A stretch of 64,000 nt of DNA from Takakia lepidozioides (GCA_030704615.1 CM060733.1:20524001-20588000); one strand, 5' to 3'. Numbered from the stretch's first letter, positions 1 to 14,137 are shown. Made by a program: numbers and translations. Notes: a model not told the origin generated them from the sequence alone.

Positions 1-1751
1 AACTCTGAGAGGCTACCTGTGATTCTTGCAAAAACACATTCCACCTCCAAGTCCTTCAAGAATCCACTATTTTACTTGAAATGTCCATAATCTCGATCCC
101 ATTTTGCTTTGAACTATTTCGTCATGTAAGAGACCTGGGCAAGCAACAGACATCTAGTAGTGGCTTCGTCCGGGAGTGTCACCGCCCAAAATATCACTTC
201 ACATCTGTGACGGTGGGTGTAACATTGTACTGGCTTCAAGCTCACTTTTCTATCCCAGTATCACGGTTTTCACCAGCAAAACCCTTTCCCCACGTACACC
301 CAGTTCCAAACACTACCAACCTTGATAACAACATCTTCATGACCTGCAACTGGTGTAAAGGAGAAAAATTTCACTGTACCTGTGGGTCCCTCGGAGTGCG
401 ACCTCCGTTGAGTGATAAGGAGCTTACACTTTGGTTCTGCTATTTGAAAGGCAACACACTAAGGTATGGAGCTTAGATCTCCACGACAAGGAAGCGGTGG
501 TGGGTTGTACCTAATGCCAATTGCATGGTCCGGAGTCCAGAGGTAGTAAGCCTGTGGTTCTATGGGGATAACAGTTAGAACTGCATGTAGTCCTCCGAAT
601 TTTGTCTACAAGCGAGTCCACATTCGATCACGGCAAAAGGTCGGTAAACATGTACTAAAGAAGAACGAAAAAGAAACACGTTGTTGTGCCCTGACAAGAA
701 CAAAACCACGTACCGGTTGTTATGCCATTGAAAGCGCCATTGGGTTCCCGCCTCCCCTTTTGTATAGTTGTGTATGTCAGGTCATCAAGGCCAATGGCAG
801 CATCCCCACTCCAGGTGCAACATGATTTGGAGTCTCAAATCCCACAAGACCTAAAAGAGAAATGCAATTCCGACTCTTGCCGTTACGATCACCAGAAGGC
901 CACACTGTGCTGCTCATAGAATTCTGGTTCCACGATAGCAGCACATTTAGGTGTAACGGCAGTTGATGCTCTTTCATACAGGGATCCATCTGGACGACTC
1001 AAATTTTGATGGGGGGAATGTATTGGCCAGTCGGCCCTCAAGAAAGCGGTAGTCAAATCCTAGCCAGATGGCAGTGCCACCGCAGTAGTCAGGGTGTGTC
1101 AGGGCCAATTTGCTGAAATGGCTTTGGGTGCTTAGGTCGAATTACATCATGCATATGTGGCTAAACAGCCATCACAGAAAGATTCTGAACTTGCTATTCC
1201 TAGAAGTTCCTGTGAGGAGGACGATGGTGGTGCGGACGAGACAATTCCAACCCTAGCGGTGAAGGAGTCTACCATGAGAGTGCCCGCCATGTGGGCGGCC
1301 TCCCATTTCCTTCGACCCCTTCCACTTCCTCGGTATGTCGCTCTCTTACTGCCTCATCAGAAATCTTCCTCTACAAATCAAAGTATTGCAAAAGTGATAT
1401 GTAGAACAACGAGATTACTTTGACCAGGACGCCAAAACTCCTCTCTGTAGTGAGATGGGCAGCAATGATGTAGAATTCGAGAGGCTTTTTGCGGCTGCCC
1501 TTGGTATCATGTGGCAAGAGTCCAATGTGTGGTATGATTATGCAACATTTGGCGCTGCTCTGTTTGAGAACCCCCCTGCCTTTCACAGTCCCTGTGATTT
1601 GATTCAAAACGCTCGAAGGTGCACATAAATGCTGGAGAAATGATGTACATGACATGTGGAGCTGATGAATTATTCATAAGGTGAAGACAGGATTCCAAAT
1701 TGCTCAAAGTTACACATATATGCATACACGCTATTATATGGCGAGACCTAA
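1..1751. other. Left edge, no gene recognised
   Basis: Short open frames occur on both strands, but none shows a family motif, a splice pattern or a conserved-looking segment. The right part (about 1150-1750) may hold the 5' exon or leader of the phosphopantetheinyl transferase that follows, because that gene has no ATG in its first recognisable exon. I could not choose a first exon from sequence alone. Confidence 0.5.
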
Positions 1752-4106
1752 TGGACAAAGCATGACTTGAACCTTGAGCTTCGTCGTTTTGCTTGTGGTT
1801 GGGTGGGGTCTCCAAGCAGGGAGGTGCATCTATGGTGTCTATTCCCTGAGGACATACAGGACCCGGCTCTGTGGAAGTTCTATGAGGGACTATTGAGTCC
1901 CGATGAGAAGAAGCACGTGGCAGAGGGTAGAAATGTGAAGGTGCAAAATGAGCGGTTGCTGGCCCGGACCCTTGTGCGAACCACGCTGTGCAGATGTAAA
2001 CCCCTTGCTTTTTACTTTCAGAAGCAACGTAGTACACTTGGTCGCATCCTTGGGGAAAATTGATAACAGTTTTTTGACTCGGGGAGTATGGAAGGACATC
2101 CGAAATGTACAATTGAATGGGTAAATGGCTTTATCTGCAATGATTGCAGATACTGGTGGAGCGGTGGACCCTGCATCTCTTGAGTTTGCAAAGAACCAAT
2201 TTGGAAAACCTAAGGTAGGGCTACCTTTTGAGGATTTGCTTCTACAACTTGCTGATTTCTGACTACAGACTCGAACTTGAGGCAGTGAGAGAGACATACG
2301 ATTTCGGTTTTGTATATATTTGGAAATCAGTGCTGGTTTTCCTAGACAGTGCACTGCCAGACCTCTGGATCAGCACGAAGTCGACGCGCTCAGCTGGAGC
2401 TCAGCTCTGACCAATGGTGTGGCTGGGGTGGGCAGGTTATGTGGCCCACGCACACTGTGAGAGGGGAAACATGGAGACCCCCACAACTGTGTTTCAACTT
2501 GTCACACACTAACTCCTTGCTTACATGTGCTGTCACCCTCAACACCAGAGTACGTCCTCCCTTTTCTTTTTCTTTTTCAGTCTATGTAACTAGTTTCAAG
2601 CTAAACCTGTGTTCATCCTTGCCCCTCAGCCAGTGAGATCGCGATAGATAATATCCAGTTGAATTGCACATGCTGTAGAATTTAGGGTTAAGGGTTGTGG
2701 CCAATGCAGGTGGGTATTGACGTGGAGGAAAAAGAGCGGAGAATGTCGAGAGACTTGATGACTCTAGCTCGGCGTCGTCTCTCACCGGAGGAAGCTGATT
2801 GGTTGTCACAGTTCACAGACCCAATTGAACAACGATATCAATTCATGCAGCTGTGGACCCTTAAAGTTAGTCAATATCCTTGGACTTGGTTTCATTGTTA
2901 TGTTCACTTCCTTTGATAATGGAGGTTTGGGATGGTATCTTCAGTGTTGTCTGGTGCTGTTCCTTCAAGATTTTTCAGGGCTCACAATCTGTAACTTGTG
3001 CAGGAGGCATATGTGAAGGCCTTGGGGAAAGGCATCAGCAGAGCTCCATTGAAGGACTTTACATTTGGTTTGAGGCCGTCACCTCTTGTGCATGGAAATT
3101 TGGAAAAAAGTATCCTGATCCCTGCTCACGCACAGGTTGTACTCTGGCTCTTGACAATTGTCATATTCATGGCCATTAGATTTTTGTTACCTGCCTCACA
3201 TATCCATGGTAATGTCTACTTTCAAAACTTTGCAGAGACATGGTGATCTACTAAAAATGTTTTCCTGCACCGATATATTCTTTTGATGGTTTTGTACACA
3301 GCATAAAATGTGTGACAAATTCTGGATTGGCTGCAGGCATGTGCAATTACTTTGAAATTCTCAGAGACATCAGGGACATTGGATGAGCCCTTACTTCCTG
3401 CAAGTGCTTGGCAATTCTTGCTGTTTCAGCCATCTCCCTCTCATTTTGCTTCTGTCTGCAGTCAACGGCATCCAACTGGCTCATCTGGTTGGTTCTCTCA
3501 CTCTCTTGCACTGATTCACCAATGCTCTCTCATGATCTCACCCCTCGATAAAGTTGAGAGCCAAGATCTCAGGCTTTATAACTGACATAGTGAAGTTTGA
3601 ATAGGGTATCTTCCCTCCCCTCTTCGAAAATTGCACAGTAATTGCTTCCCTGACAACGTAGAAGCCTACTTGAAAGAGGTAGTCACAATCCTAGTCCTTG
3701 AGGAGCAACCAACTAATAATCCTAGTCCTTGAGGAGCAACCAACTGATGATCCTAGTTTGGACATTTATTTTTCCATGATCTCTTGGTGGTCTCTGTGAA
3801 CGCATTACTGGCTGTGGCCTGGAGGATGATTGATCGAGGGAATAGAATAAACTAATACTGCTTTATATTAGGTCGTGAATCTTCTAGATATCTTCTACTC
3901 TAATATTATAAATACGGACTATTTTAATATTTTCTATATTCACAGAAGTGGGGCAAATTGAGGAGAGTGTGGATGAGGACTTTCGAGTTGAAATTTGGCG
4001 AACTGTGCCTTTGATTTGCGATGGACCTCTCAAGGAGGGAGCACAGTCGCTTGGCTTATCTCCACCAACTCGGCTTTCGTCCTGCCTAGAGAAATTGTCA
4101 CTTTAA
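1752..4106 (+). CDS. 4'-phosphopantetheinyl transferase (holo-ACP synthase type), 5' end unresolved
   Basis: The enzyme moves the phosphopantetheine arm of CoA onto a serine of acyl carrier protein. Exons that read as one protein: (1752)-1995, 2150-2214, 2436-2549, 2710-2865, 3004-3135, 3337 to 3460 or 3487, and 3946-4106 (stop TAA). Internal introns are GT-AG and phases match. Visible family marks: an N-terminal segment reading EVHLW, then ARTLVRTTLCRY; FGKPK; FNLSHTNSLL; the Mg-binding GIDVEEKERR at 2713; WTLK joined across an intron to EAYVKALGKG, the classic W-x-x-KEA-x-x-K motif; WQFLLF and, in the last exon, EIWRTVPLI. The frame of exon 1 is closed by TAA at 1749 and has no ATG after it, so an upstream exon or a non-obvious start is needed. 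The donor of exon 6 is ambiguous (3461 or 3488); both keep phase. The family call is firm; the ends of exons 1 and 6 are not. Confidence 0.85.
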
Positions 4107-7100
4107 AGGTCATTATGGAGCGATTGCATCAGGGCTGGCTGCCGCCAAGAGTAATCTGAAATCAAGAAATAGCCTGAGGACGCGGCGCAGTCTTGTTTTC
4201 CTGCTGGTTGGAAGCACGAATGCACTGGCATTCAATGACAGTTGGCTGGCTGGCCAGGGTCTGGAGGACTGTGTCCTTTCATCAGTAGCTGCCTGAAGGT
4301 GGGTTTTGGAAGGTTGGAGGACAAAAGATGAGGGTTCAATATTCTTTTGTGCTCATGTTCACACGATACGCACCCTTTATGCAAGATCACCATGAACCAA
4401 AGTTCAATACCAACAGACGTGATATTCAAGTCCAGAGGCCAGCAGCAGCTAGTTATGCCCCTGTTACGTTGCAGTCATACCATGACTGGCCCCATTCATG
4501 CTTGCAGGTAACGTTTATCTGCAGACTTACCAAGCATGTAACTTACCTTTAAAGCTCAGAAATGTGTCTGGGTTGAAGATGAAGTTAAATGTGCACCTTA
4601 CTCTATTGAAAATAAAAATCAGTCCATGGTAGTTAAACCCATGCCCTTGAGCAAAGGGTTAAGATGCCCCTGGAATACGCAAAGGGAGGTAGAGGTGATG
4701 GTAGATTGACTTTGTCATTTCTCATATTTGATATCTTTGCACATAAGTGAACAGCCCATATGTAATTTACCTGCCACATCGGCCAGGTTGTTAAGTTACC
4801 CCTGCCTTACCTGCAAGTGTGAATGGCCATAACCAGTTTGGCTACTGCTCCACAAATTCATGCACATTTTCTGCCATATCTTTGCAAATTCTTAGATCTG
4901 TAGAAATGGACAGCTGAATTATGCTCCTACCCACATCCTCTATCATTTCATACATTTCCGCAGTATGGATTTGTATCCTTTTGTGGCTTCGACTTGGTAT
5001 TGAACCAATGCAGAGGTCCTAAAAACATCTCAAATTCTGTTAAGTGGCTGATCCAAATGACATGAGATGCACTTGCCTCATAATGTAGTCCTTAAAGTTT
5101 CAGAATTTTTAGGCAAGTACTTGGGACCCTCCTTTGTAGGGATACAAAATGAACGTACTCCATCCATGGGAACTCTTTAAGATTGGGGCTCGAATCAATG
5201 GCAAAGGCCCCCATACTCGGACAGCAGCACGATTTATTCTGACGCCACATGCTTTATGGCCTTCGCACGGCCATAACTGTCTCCCCTTTTGGCAAACGAA
5301 GATCGGGCAGGTGGCGTTGGAAAGCCCTCAATCTGGGCTACAACTTTCCCTTCTGCAGCTCTTCAATCGGTCCTACATCAAGAAACTTGTGGCTGTTTGA
5401 AAGAAGGGTGGTACGACTCTAGACTGATCAGTGACGCCAGGCTTGGGATGTGGTATATATACATATTCTGAGGATAGGATCGTCTCTACCTACTCTTGCT
5501 CGCTGTCACTAAGAACAACAAGTTTGGGGCTAACGCCGGACTTTCACTTAACTGCACTTATCCCGCTCCCAAAGACCTCCCATGCAGCTGCTCTGAACTA
5601 CGTCACTTGTGTAGAGCAGCAGCGAGTCAGGCTTTGTTGGCACATCCCAAGTGCTGCAACGAAATGTGATTCATGTCAGCTTGTAGACAAATCCAAAGCT
5701 GCACTACCCAGCTGTTTCAGACCTGATCTCACGGTGTGCATGCACAAAACTGCCCATCCACAGGCCCATTGACTGGCCAGGTGTGCGGAAGCGGACACAC
5801 AGGTGGATCATCAGGCCGCAGATCCACGTATGTATGAGGGTGGAGCTGACCGTAGCGGCTACCGCAATGGGTACTGCCGCGGTTGGCACAGACTAAACAG
5901 CGGCTGGGCGGACTGGGTGAAGAGTAGCCTAGCAAACATAGCCCAACGGTACTGCCCTGCAGGGAAAGCTCTGACAAGAGAGTAGGTAGCAAAATTTGGT
6001 CCATTTTATATTTTGCATGAGAGCCTGCAGAGCTGGTTGAGGCATTGAGGGATTGATTAACGCTGCACCTAATGATCAGTCCCAGTCAACCCTGGAACTA
6101 GAACTAGAACTGGAACTGGAACTCATTAGAGCAGCTGCCTCACCTCAGCTAAACACAGTACCCACCATGCAGTCATCCCCTCCTCCCTGAAAGCCAGGGA
6201 GTGGATGTTCCTCTATCAACGTTAACAACTTGCATATCATCTTGCAGTGAGAGGCTAACTAACTCTGGGAGCCCTCTTTCATGCTATTTTGGTGAAGCAT
6301 CATATGAAGCATGATGCCTGCATGTCTGCTGTGCTTCCGGCCAGCTTGTTGCTGTCTATTAGTGACGGCGCACCACACTGATCTATCATGTTAATCCTTA
6401 AGCACCAGTTAAGCGAAGAAACTTACTAAGACTTTGCTTGATGAAGGTAAGGTTGAAAGATGAAATGTAGCCCTGAATCTCAGCTTCCCAACGACCCCTT
6501 GCATTCTGCCAGCAGATGAGAAGAGGATTTGTTATGAATTTTACAAGTAATTCAGAGCAGTGCCCAGATCTGCACCAAACTGTCTTGGAGACCCCGCCAG
6601 GGCGGCCAATTCTAGGGTCTGCGCAACGTGACATCCACGCACTAGCTGATTCCACAAGGGTGCACGCATGTTCTGGCAAAACAGTCGAGCCCAACTTAGG
6701 GCAGATCTGACCACGGAATTGGCGGTTAAGTAAATGGATGTGTCTGGATGAACATCTGACATAGGGATCTCCATCCAAGAGATCCTTCCTCTTCAAGAAT
6801 AGTTTGTTCTAGGGAGAATAAATGCATTTAGATGAATGAGCAGCGAGAGATGCCATCCACGTTGGATGATATCGAATGGGTAGGGTGTACTTTATCCTCC
6901 ATAAAGATAGAAACCATCCCAAAATAGTGTGGCCTCAAATAAAAATAATAACAGAAAAAAGAATCATCAAACATTATAATAATTTAAGTTTTTCTTATAA
7001 ATTCTCACCATCAGAAATTCTGAAATTTCTATCACAAGACAGAATCCCAGATGTTTCCATTTAAAAAGAAAATGAAAGGAAAAGAAGAAAAAGACAGAAT

Positions 7101-8959
7101 GTTTCACTGGTGGGCCTATTTTACAGGTCAGTTTTTTGCCCTTTCTCTCTTTTTAGGGTTTAGCCTTTTAGGGTCTCAGTATGGGAGATATGTATTTTCT
7201 AGTGGGCACGGGTAGGTAGGTGTGCCGAATTGGGTCATTCAGTCTGGGCGCCTAACGGTGCTGAAATCATTTAAAAATGCAACATATAACACCAACAATT
7301 ATCTTCTACTTTTTTAAACAATAATTTGGAGTTTGTTTTTAAAAAATTGGAGTGAATTTCACATCTACATTCAATCAAATAATAATATTTAATTAGTTGA
7401 CCAGCTACGTAGCAGCTAGTTTCAGGTACGTGATGGTAATAATTACCCGAATTTTCGAGAGCCACGTCGTAACGATATTTACGTTCTACTACCCAAAAAT
7501 AACCCTTCTGCATAGGCGGGTAGGTCGGGCGGCGCGCGGGCAGCCAGCGTCCGCGGCAGGCAAGGATGGGCTTTGGATTATTTTATCCAGCGTCCACGGA
7601 CGGGAGGATGGTAAAACGAACGAATATCCGTAAGCTTACGGAATATTATAAGCATCTCGCCGCAGCAGCGCTAACATGATTTGTTATGATTTCAAGGAGG
7701 GGGGACCTCTCACGAGGAATTTCTGTGGGATGTATTTTGGCAACCATAATTGCGAAATTCTTGTGCTCCACTGCCAGCAGGTAGTTAGTACTGCGAGCTG
7801 TAACGTTAATGATGCGGGTATTATTAATGATGTTGGAGGCAATAAATGGAATTAGGCCATGCATGGGAGGACGGAAGGGAAAGGAAAGGGAAGGGGAGGG
7901 GGGGCGTGGCGTGCAAAGTAAAAGCGAGGGCGTGCATGTCGCAGGGACGGGCGTGGCGTTGATGGGGCGCGGTGGCCGCGCGGGACGTGATCGACCACGG
8001 CGGGGCGACCGCACAGTAGCGCAATAAAGAGCGCGGAGAGGGGGGAGCAGGCGGCAACTAACAAATTCACAAGAGCACTGCGGCCACCACCTTGGCAGCC
8101 CGCATGAATGCGCAGCGCGTCTCGTGTCAACCCACAAACAGCCACATTGCAGCTCGGCACTAGAGCTGATCGGGTAGTGGGAGTTAGGAGAGGTGCGAGG
8201 TGTGTAGGAGTGTTTAAGCGGGAGTGCAGAGGGGTCGGGTTTGGTGGTAGTGGTAACAGCATGGTGGCCAACAGCGACGTGGGAGCTAGATTGTGACTCG
8301 GGAGTTTCAGCTAGAAGGCACCGTTAGAAGTGTGGCCTCTCTCTCCCGATCAGTATTCAAAAGCGCTCTCAGCTGTATATGAGTCTGTGTTTAGTACTTG
8401 TGAGCAGTGCAGTGATCTCTTGCTCGCAGAGTTGGCCGAACTCGCGGAAGTCTGCATGAGAGCAGTGGCACGTAGCGCGGTTTGATTCCCAAGGCTGGGA
8501 GGACGGTCAATGGGGAACAAGGCCTCTGTTGCTGGGAGATAGTTCATCGCGTTCATCACTCTGCGAGCAAGTCGACACTGTTTTGATTTGAGACGATATT
8601 TAGGTGTGAAGCGGAGCATGCGACAGAGGTCTGGTTCTCGCGCAAACGAAAATATAACCTAGTGTCCAAGAGTCAACAATTGTGGCTACATTGGAAGTTT
8701 AGCGGAAACATTCGCCAGCCGGTTCCTCTCTCTATCGCCTGGTAATCTGAAATCAAGCGAGTCTCGTACTTTGTGGAAGTGCGCGATCAGCTGCACTGGT
8801 GAAAGGTTTTGATGTCCAACTGTTTTTTTCCACGACTCTTATAAGATTCAGGATCTGTGTTTAAATCGGTTTGGTATCTCAGGTATTTTCATACGATCAC
8901 TCCTCGCTGAGCAGTTCACACAAGGCTTTCAGAAGTCTAGCAAGTGTCCAATTCTCATA
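4107..8959. other. Intergenic region, includes the likely promoter and leader of the acyl-CoA reductase gene
   Basis: No coding segment is recognised. A five-unit imperfect hexamer repeat (GGAACT type) lies at about 6094-6123. An AT-rich patch covers about 6900-7080 and 7270-7400. From about 7500 to 8300 the DNA becomes GC- and purine-rich, as expected for a promoter or 5' leader of the downstream gene. Open frames at 7646-8296 are low-complexity by-products of this composition. Confidence 0.45.
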
Positions 8960-11900
8960 ATGGAAGCAATCTGCCGGACGACAGGATCTGCATTTTTAAA
9001 TGCACATGCTGGAGCTGCTGGTCTCCAAACGCAGTTGTCTCCGCAGGCAGCAGCATTGGACTGTGGTACTAAATGTGCGGTTGCAATTCAGCGTTTATCA
9101 CGCAGATCTAATTCGTTCTCGCCTCTGAGATTGGGGGATTCGAAAAGAAATGCTCGAGTTTGGAGCCTGGAAATTAGGAGTGAAATGGCAGGGACGGAAG
9201 AATCATCGTCTAGCAAAGCCGGCTCTGTTGATCGCAGGAGGAGGAGCTTGGAAGAGGCCGTCAATGGTGTCCACACCGCGTCAGTCAATGGCCTGGCTGT
9301 GGTTGCGGAGGCCGTGAAAGCGGAGTCGGTGAATGGAGCTTTCATGAAGGGATTGTCTTACAACGGAGCGTCTTGTAATGGTGTTTCAAGCAATGGAGCT
9401 GCCCATGGCGCTTCCACTGATGGAACCTGTGTAAACGGAGTTGCCTTCCCTGCTCTCTCTATCAATGGTGTTGCGACCAACGGAGTTGCTAATAACGCTG
9501 GTCCTGTCAAAGGTGTTGCCACCAATGGAGCCGCTGTTAACGGTTTTCCTGTCAACGGTGTCGCTTCCCATGGAGGTACTGTGAATGGAGTGGCGAAAAG
9601 TTTTGCCGGGAATGCCACTCGGATACCTGACTCCCAGAGACCTATACTGATGCCCTCCAACATTCCATCAGTTGACAAACCTCAAAAACTGACTCCTAAG
9701 ACTACCATCAGCAATGGAAAAATATCCATGCCTGCCACCACTCAAGATCCAGCACAGGCCGAATTTCATAAGAGCAAGAAATCAGTAGGGACCGGTTCAG
9801 GAGCAAATATCGAAACTGGTGGTCTTGGCATTTTGAAGTTTCTGAAGGGGAAGCATATACTTGTGACTGGTGCAACAGGCTTTCTGGCTAAAGGTGGTTC
9901 CATACAACATCATTATCTGTCACAAGAATTATGCGTGGCTTGCAGCATGGTGAATTGGTGAGGATCTGTTGTGATGTAACACGGCACATGTGGAAGTACT
10001 GTCACATGCAGGTTATGTTTCAACTGCGAGCTGATACATGTGACTTTCATCAATGTTAGTAGATCTGACATGTGAACTCGTGCTTTTATGTCGGGCTATG
10101 CAGTGCTGGTGGAAAAGATACTAAGAGTTCAACCAGATGTTGCTCAGCTGTACCTCATCATCCAGCCCCAGATTGGTGTAACAGCTGAACAGAGACTTCA
10201 GACCAAAGTACAAGTCATCTCCATGATACTCTTCCTGTCAAATGTTTTGGAATTTGCTATGTGCCACCTTGTGAATTGATCGTGGGATTGTGCTTCACTG
10301 TGGAGCTGAAAATGTGCTCTTTGCTGATTGCTGGATGTCTCTGCTTTGGCATACGTCAATAGCAAAACCCTGCGCTGTACTGGCCAATGTTACATCTATG
10401 GGACAATGACCGTGTTCCAATGCTGTGCAAGGAGATTGTCAATTAGATGTTGTGTATCTAGTGACTTATAACCATTGGCTTGTCATTAGGTTATTGGTTC
10501 CGAACTGTTCAAGGTGCTGCGATCTAAATATGGGGATGAATATGAGGAGTTCATGAACAAAAAGCTCACTGCCGTGGGTGGCACCATCTCAAGCGACGGC
10601 CTCGGGCTCGACTCAAATTTGGCGGAGGAACTTGCAAGCAAAGTGGATGTGATTGTGAACTCGGCCGCAACAACAGCTTTTGATGAAAGGCATGACTCCT
10701 GGTCCTTTTAAGTAGCTCCTGTTTCACCTCTCGACATATCGTAAGGTTATTAGAAGCTTGTCGTATTCTCTACGGGGCTCCTTCACTTACTAGGCTAAGA
10801 GTTGCTAGCTGGTAGAGCAAAGAAGTGGTCGAGGTACTCATTAATTTGCAATGTATCCCGTTGGCATGGACACACAGGTATGATGTTGCATTAAACATCA
10901 ACACGCAGGGCCCTCGGAGATTACTTGATTTTTCCAAGCGATGCCCCAACCTACAGCTTATGGTACATGTATCAACTGGTAAGTTTTCTAACCACCTACT
11001 CAAATGAGGAGGTGTGAGACACTATCAAGTAACCTTCTCTAGCTCTATAATTAGCAGACTAACATAGCTGTCGCTGACATAAAACCTGTCGTTTGCAAGG
11101 CAAAGCAAACATACTTCTGCGAGTCCTCTATGCTTAACCAGAAAGCCGCGCAGTGGTTATACATCTCTAACTTGGAATCGAGTAATTTTTGTCCGGATCT
11201 ACCTGTATGGCATTCAGCTTGGGAGGTGAAAGTTGCTTAAAATTTGATCTCCGTTCTCCTGCAGCTTTTGTGAACGGACAAAGGCAGGGACACACACCAG
11301 AAAAGCCCTTCAGAATGGGAGACAGCATTGCCAAGGAGATGAAGCGAGCTGTTCCAGAGCTCGATGTAGCAACAGAGCTTGCTTTGGCAGAAGAAGCACT
11401 CCGACAAGTAGAGGCTGAGGTCGATTCCTCTGCAAGCGTTGACCATTTAAAGAAACAGATTGTAGACAAAAAGATGATGGATCTGGGCTTGGAACGGTGA
11501 GCTCTGTTCTACTCCATCAACATGCTACCGGAGTGCCAGTGATATCTTAAACTGCTTTAGAAGAGGTTGCACAGTGTCAATGTGTGTAGATGGGAAGGGG
11601 TGGGAATTTATCTCATTCAGTATCGGAAAGGATAATCAACTTGACATGAATACGTGCGTAGTTAACATCGTTCGGTGCTTTCACATGGTTTGCAAGCAGG
11701 GCACAATTGTTTGGCTGGCAAGACACATATGTGTTCACAAAAGCCATGGGAGAAATGCTGTTGGATAAGCAGCGTGCTCACGTCCCAGTTGTTGTGTTGC
11801 GGCCGAGTGTCGTTGAGAGTACGTTTGAAGAACCATTCTCGGGTTGGATGGAAGGTATCAGGTAAGCAAACAAGCACTCTGTGCATTCTCTCGTGAAAAA

Positions 11901-14137
11901 ATATGGGCCAGCTCTTTGTTGCTTCGTCGTCGAAGCCTTTCAAGTTCATCATTTTGTCTGGGTTTTGAACCCGCGTCCCCCCTTTTTATTGCCATTGAAG
12001 CCGTGTTCACATGACGCTTTGGTGGGGAGACCTGGGGCCATTAGTTTAGCTACCTCTCCTCTTCGACCGTTCCCCGAGAGTGGTGAGATTCGTTCATAGA
12101 CTCTGTTGCCGTCCGTCCCCTCCTCGAGGAGAGGGATGGAGCAAATATACCGGGAAGTGTGAAGTGTGAACCTTGCTTGAAATCATCCCGCTCCTCTGTT
12201 GAGGAATACATCCAACCTAAATCTCTGCTTAGTTGGAATCACTTGGACAAAAACCCTTTAGAAGCACATTCCACAATATGTACAGGTTCCAGATTACATA
12301 CAGACCAGAATGGCTTGTAAAGTTAATTTCGTAACATCAGATCAAGTGTAGCAGGTAGTGATGTTCCTCCAATGACTCTATTGAAGAGCACTTTCTTCCT
12401 GGTATTTTCATAAGAATTATGTGTTCTTGTTTGTATGTATACATGACTGCAGGATGATGGATCCCATTGTCCTGGCTTACGGAAAAGGACAAATGACAGG
12501 ATTTCTCGCAGATCCTAAAGGAGTTTTGGATGTGGTTAGTACCTGGACCTCTCTCAATCAACAGTGAAATCACTGGAACCCATCCAGGCCTTCATTCATT
12601 TTTACACCTTGTATACGAGCCAATAGCTTCTTGCCATTCCTCGCACCACAGCTAGCCAAACATTTCTGTAGCTGGCTTTACTGATGGCATGAGCATAAAC
12701 TTGATTCAGTTTTCGGGCTCATATGTGGTTATATCTTTAATATCTATCTGTTAGGCGAATTCGTATAGCAGTGGTTTTTCATGTGGTGGTTCTCCAGACT
12801 CGTCTCCCGGTTTCTGAACATGTGGGCATTCATTGTTATGAGGGGATACACTTGCGTTTATCCCCTTGCAGTGTAGAATGAACATCTGACTGCTTCACTG
12901 CAGAACGATGTATGTGCCTCATGCATTGATGTTGTTGAACAGGTGCCAGCAGATATGGTTGTGAATGCATTGTTGGCCGCCATGGCAAAACATGCAGAGT
13001 GTCCTGGCTTGTCAGTATACCAAGTGGCTTCATCAGTGGTGAACCCTCTGGACTTCAATACACTGGCAGATGTAGCCCTGGAACACTTCACGAAGGATCC
13101 AATGCTAGATAAACTGGGGAAGCCAATCAAAGTCGATCGAATGCACTTCATCGAAAATATGCAGGCATTCATGGTCTACATGTATCTCAAATATCAGCTG
13201 CCAGTGCAGGTATTTTACATAGCATCTGCAAAAGACACAGATCATCAAAAGTGCACTTTCTCGATCAACCAGGGGATTATAAGTTAGTCATTTATTCAGT
13301 GCACTTAGTGGACTGTTCCTTCATATGGTTGCCTGATGTGTTCATTACATGCACACCTGAATTTGAGCTTCATTTCAGACTGCTGCATTCATTAACATCG
13401 TTAACTGTTGTCAGATTTGGAGATTTTAAAATGCTGGACCTAGTTTAGGAGATTGGTCTAGCAATCTCGCTAAGAGGAAGTGTCGAATGCTCCTTGGCTT
13501 CTAGTTGTGATAGAAAGTCTGCCAAGATATGTATTGGCGATGCTGTGGAAAGGAGCATTCTTTTAGCCTTTTGGCTAAGCAAAAACATGGTTTCGGTGTA
13601 ACCATGCTGTGACTCCTGTGTGCAGTTGTCCAGGTTTGTACCGTGGCTGAGAGGTGGGAGAATGGCGGAGAAACGCAACCAGATTCTGCTAAAAACTCTT
13701 GAACAATTTAAGTATCTGGCTAACATATACAAGCCCTACACTTCATATGGGGGCAGGTCAGTCTACCTCTGTACTGGCCCTTTTGTCCATGATTTCTGTG
13801 GCTAACTTGTGGACTTTTTGACAGAAAGTAGTGTGGCGTTCAAGCAGTAGGGTACTTTTTGTAGGTTCTTTAAACCGAAATAAGCATGGCTTGACTGTAT
13901 TTGGTTGTATAAGGACAACATCTTGCAGTCCATTTGCGTATGATAATGTTGTTCTGGGTTACAAATTGCAGATTTGATGTGGTGAACACAGAGCGACTGG
14001 CCAAGGAGCTATCACTGGAGGAGCTAAACAGATTTGGGTTTAATATCCGGTCGATTGATTGGGCTGACTACCTCTACAATGTCCACATCCCGGGCTTACG
14101 GCAGTATGTGCTCAAGGGCCGTGGATCAAAGAACTAG
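8960..14137 (+). CDS. Fatty acyl-CoA/acyl-ACP reductase, plastid MS2/FAR2-like clade, ten exons
   Basis: It reduces activated fatty acyl groups to primary fatty alcohols, used in wax, sporopollenin or suberin-type polymers. Exons: 8960-9893, 10104-10207, 10490-10689, 10878-10978, 11265-11496, 11700-11861, 12453-12534, 12943-13209, 13626-13756, 13972-14137. They total 2379 bases, a multiple of three, giving 792 residues. The NAD(P)-binding glycine motif TGATGFLAK sits at about residues 303-311 and the catalytic YxxxK reads YVFTK at about 534-538; the C-terminal FAR_C region follows (ending [18 protein letters not shown]). The first 311 residues hold a transit-peptide-like start and about 13 Asn-Gly repeats (residues 98-216), making the protein longer than the about 616 residues of Arabidopsis MS2. 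Exon 3 seems to end at a GC donor (10690) since R-Y joins there as in the family. The start is the first ATG of the long open frame. MS2-like extension suggests plastid targeting (inference). Confidence 0.93.

Noticed and set aside
81-476. 131-codon open frame near the left edge
   Set aside because: No motif, no splice context and no ATG-proximal features beyond chance; left unannotated.
3689-3750. Two-copy direct repeat of about 31 bases (CTAGTCCTTGAGGAGCAACC)
   Set aside because: Only two units inside an intron of the phosphopantetheinyl transferase gene; too little to call a CRISPR or functional array.
7646-8296. Open frames before the acyl reductase start
   Set aside because: Low-complexity frames of a purine-rich promoter/leader region without homology.
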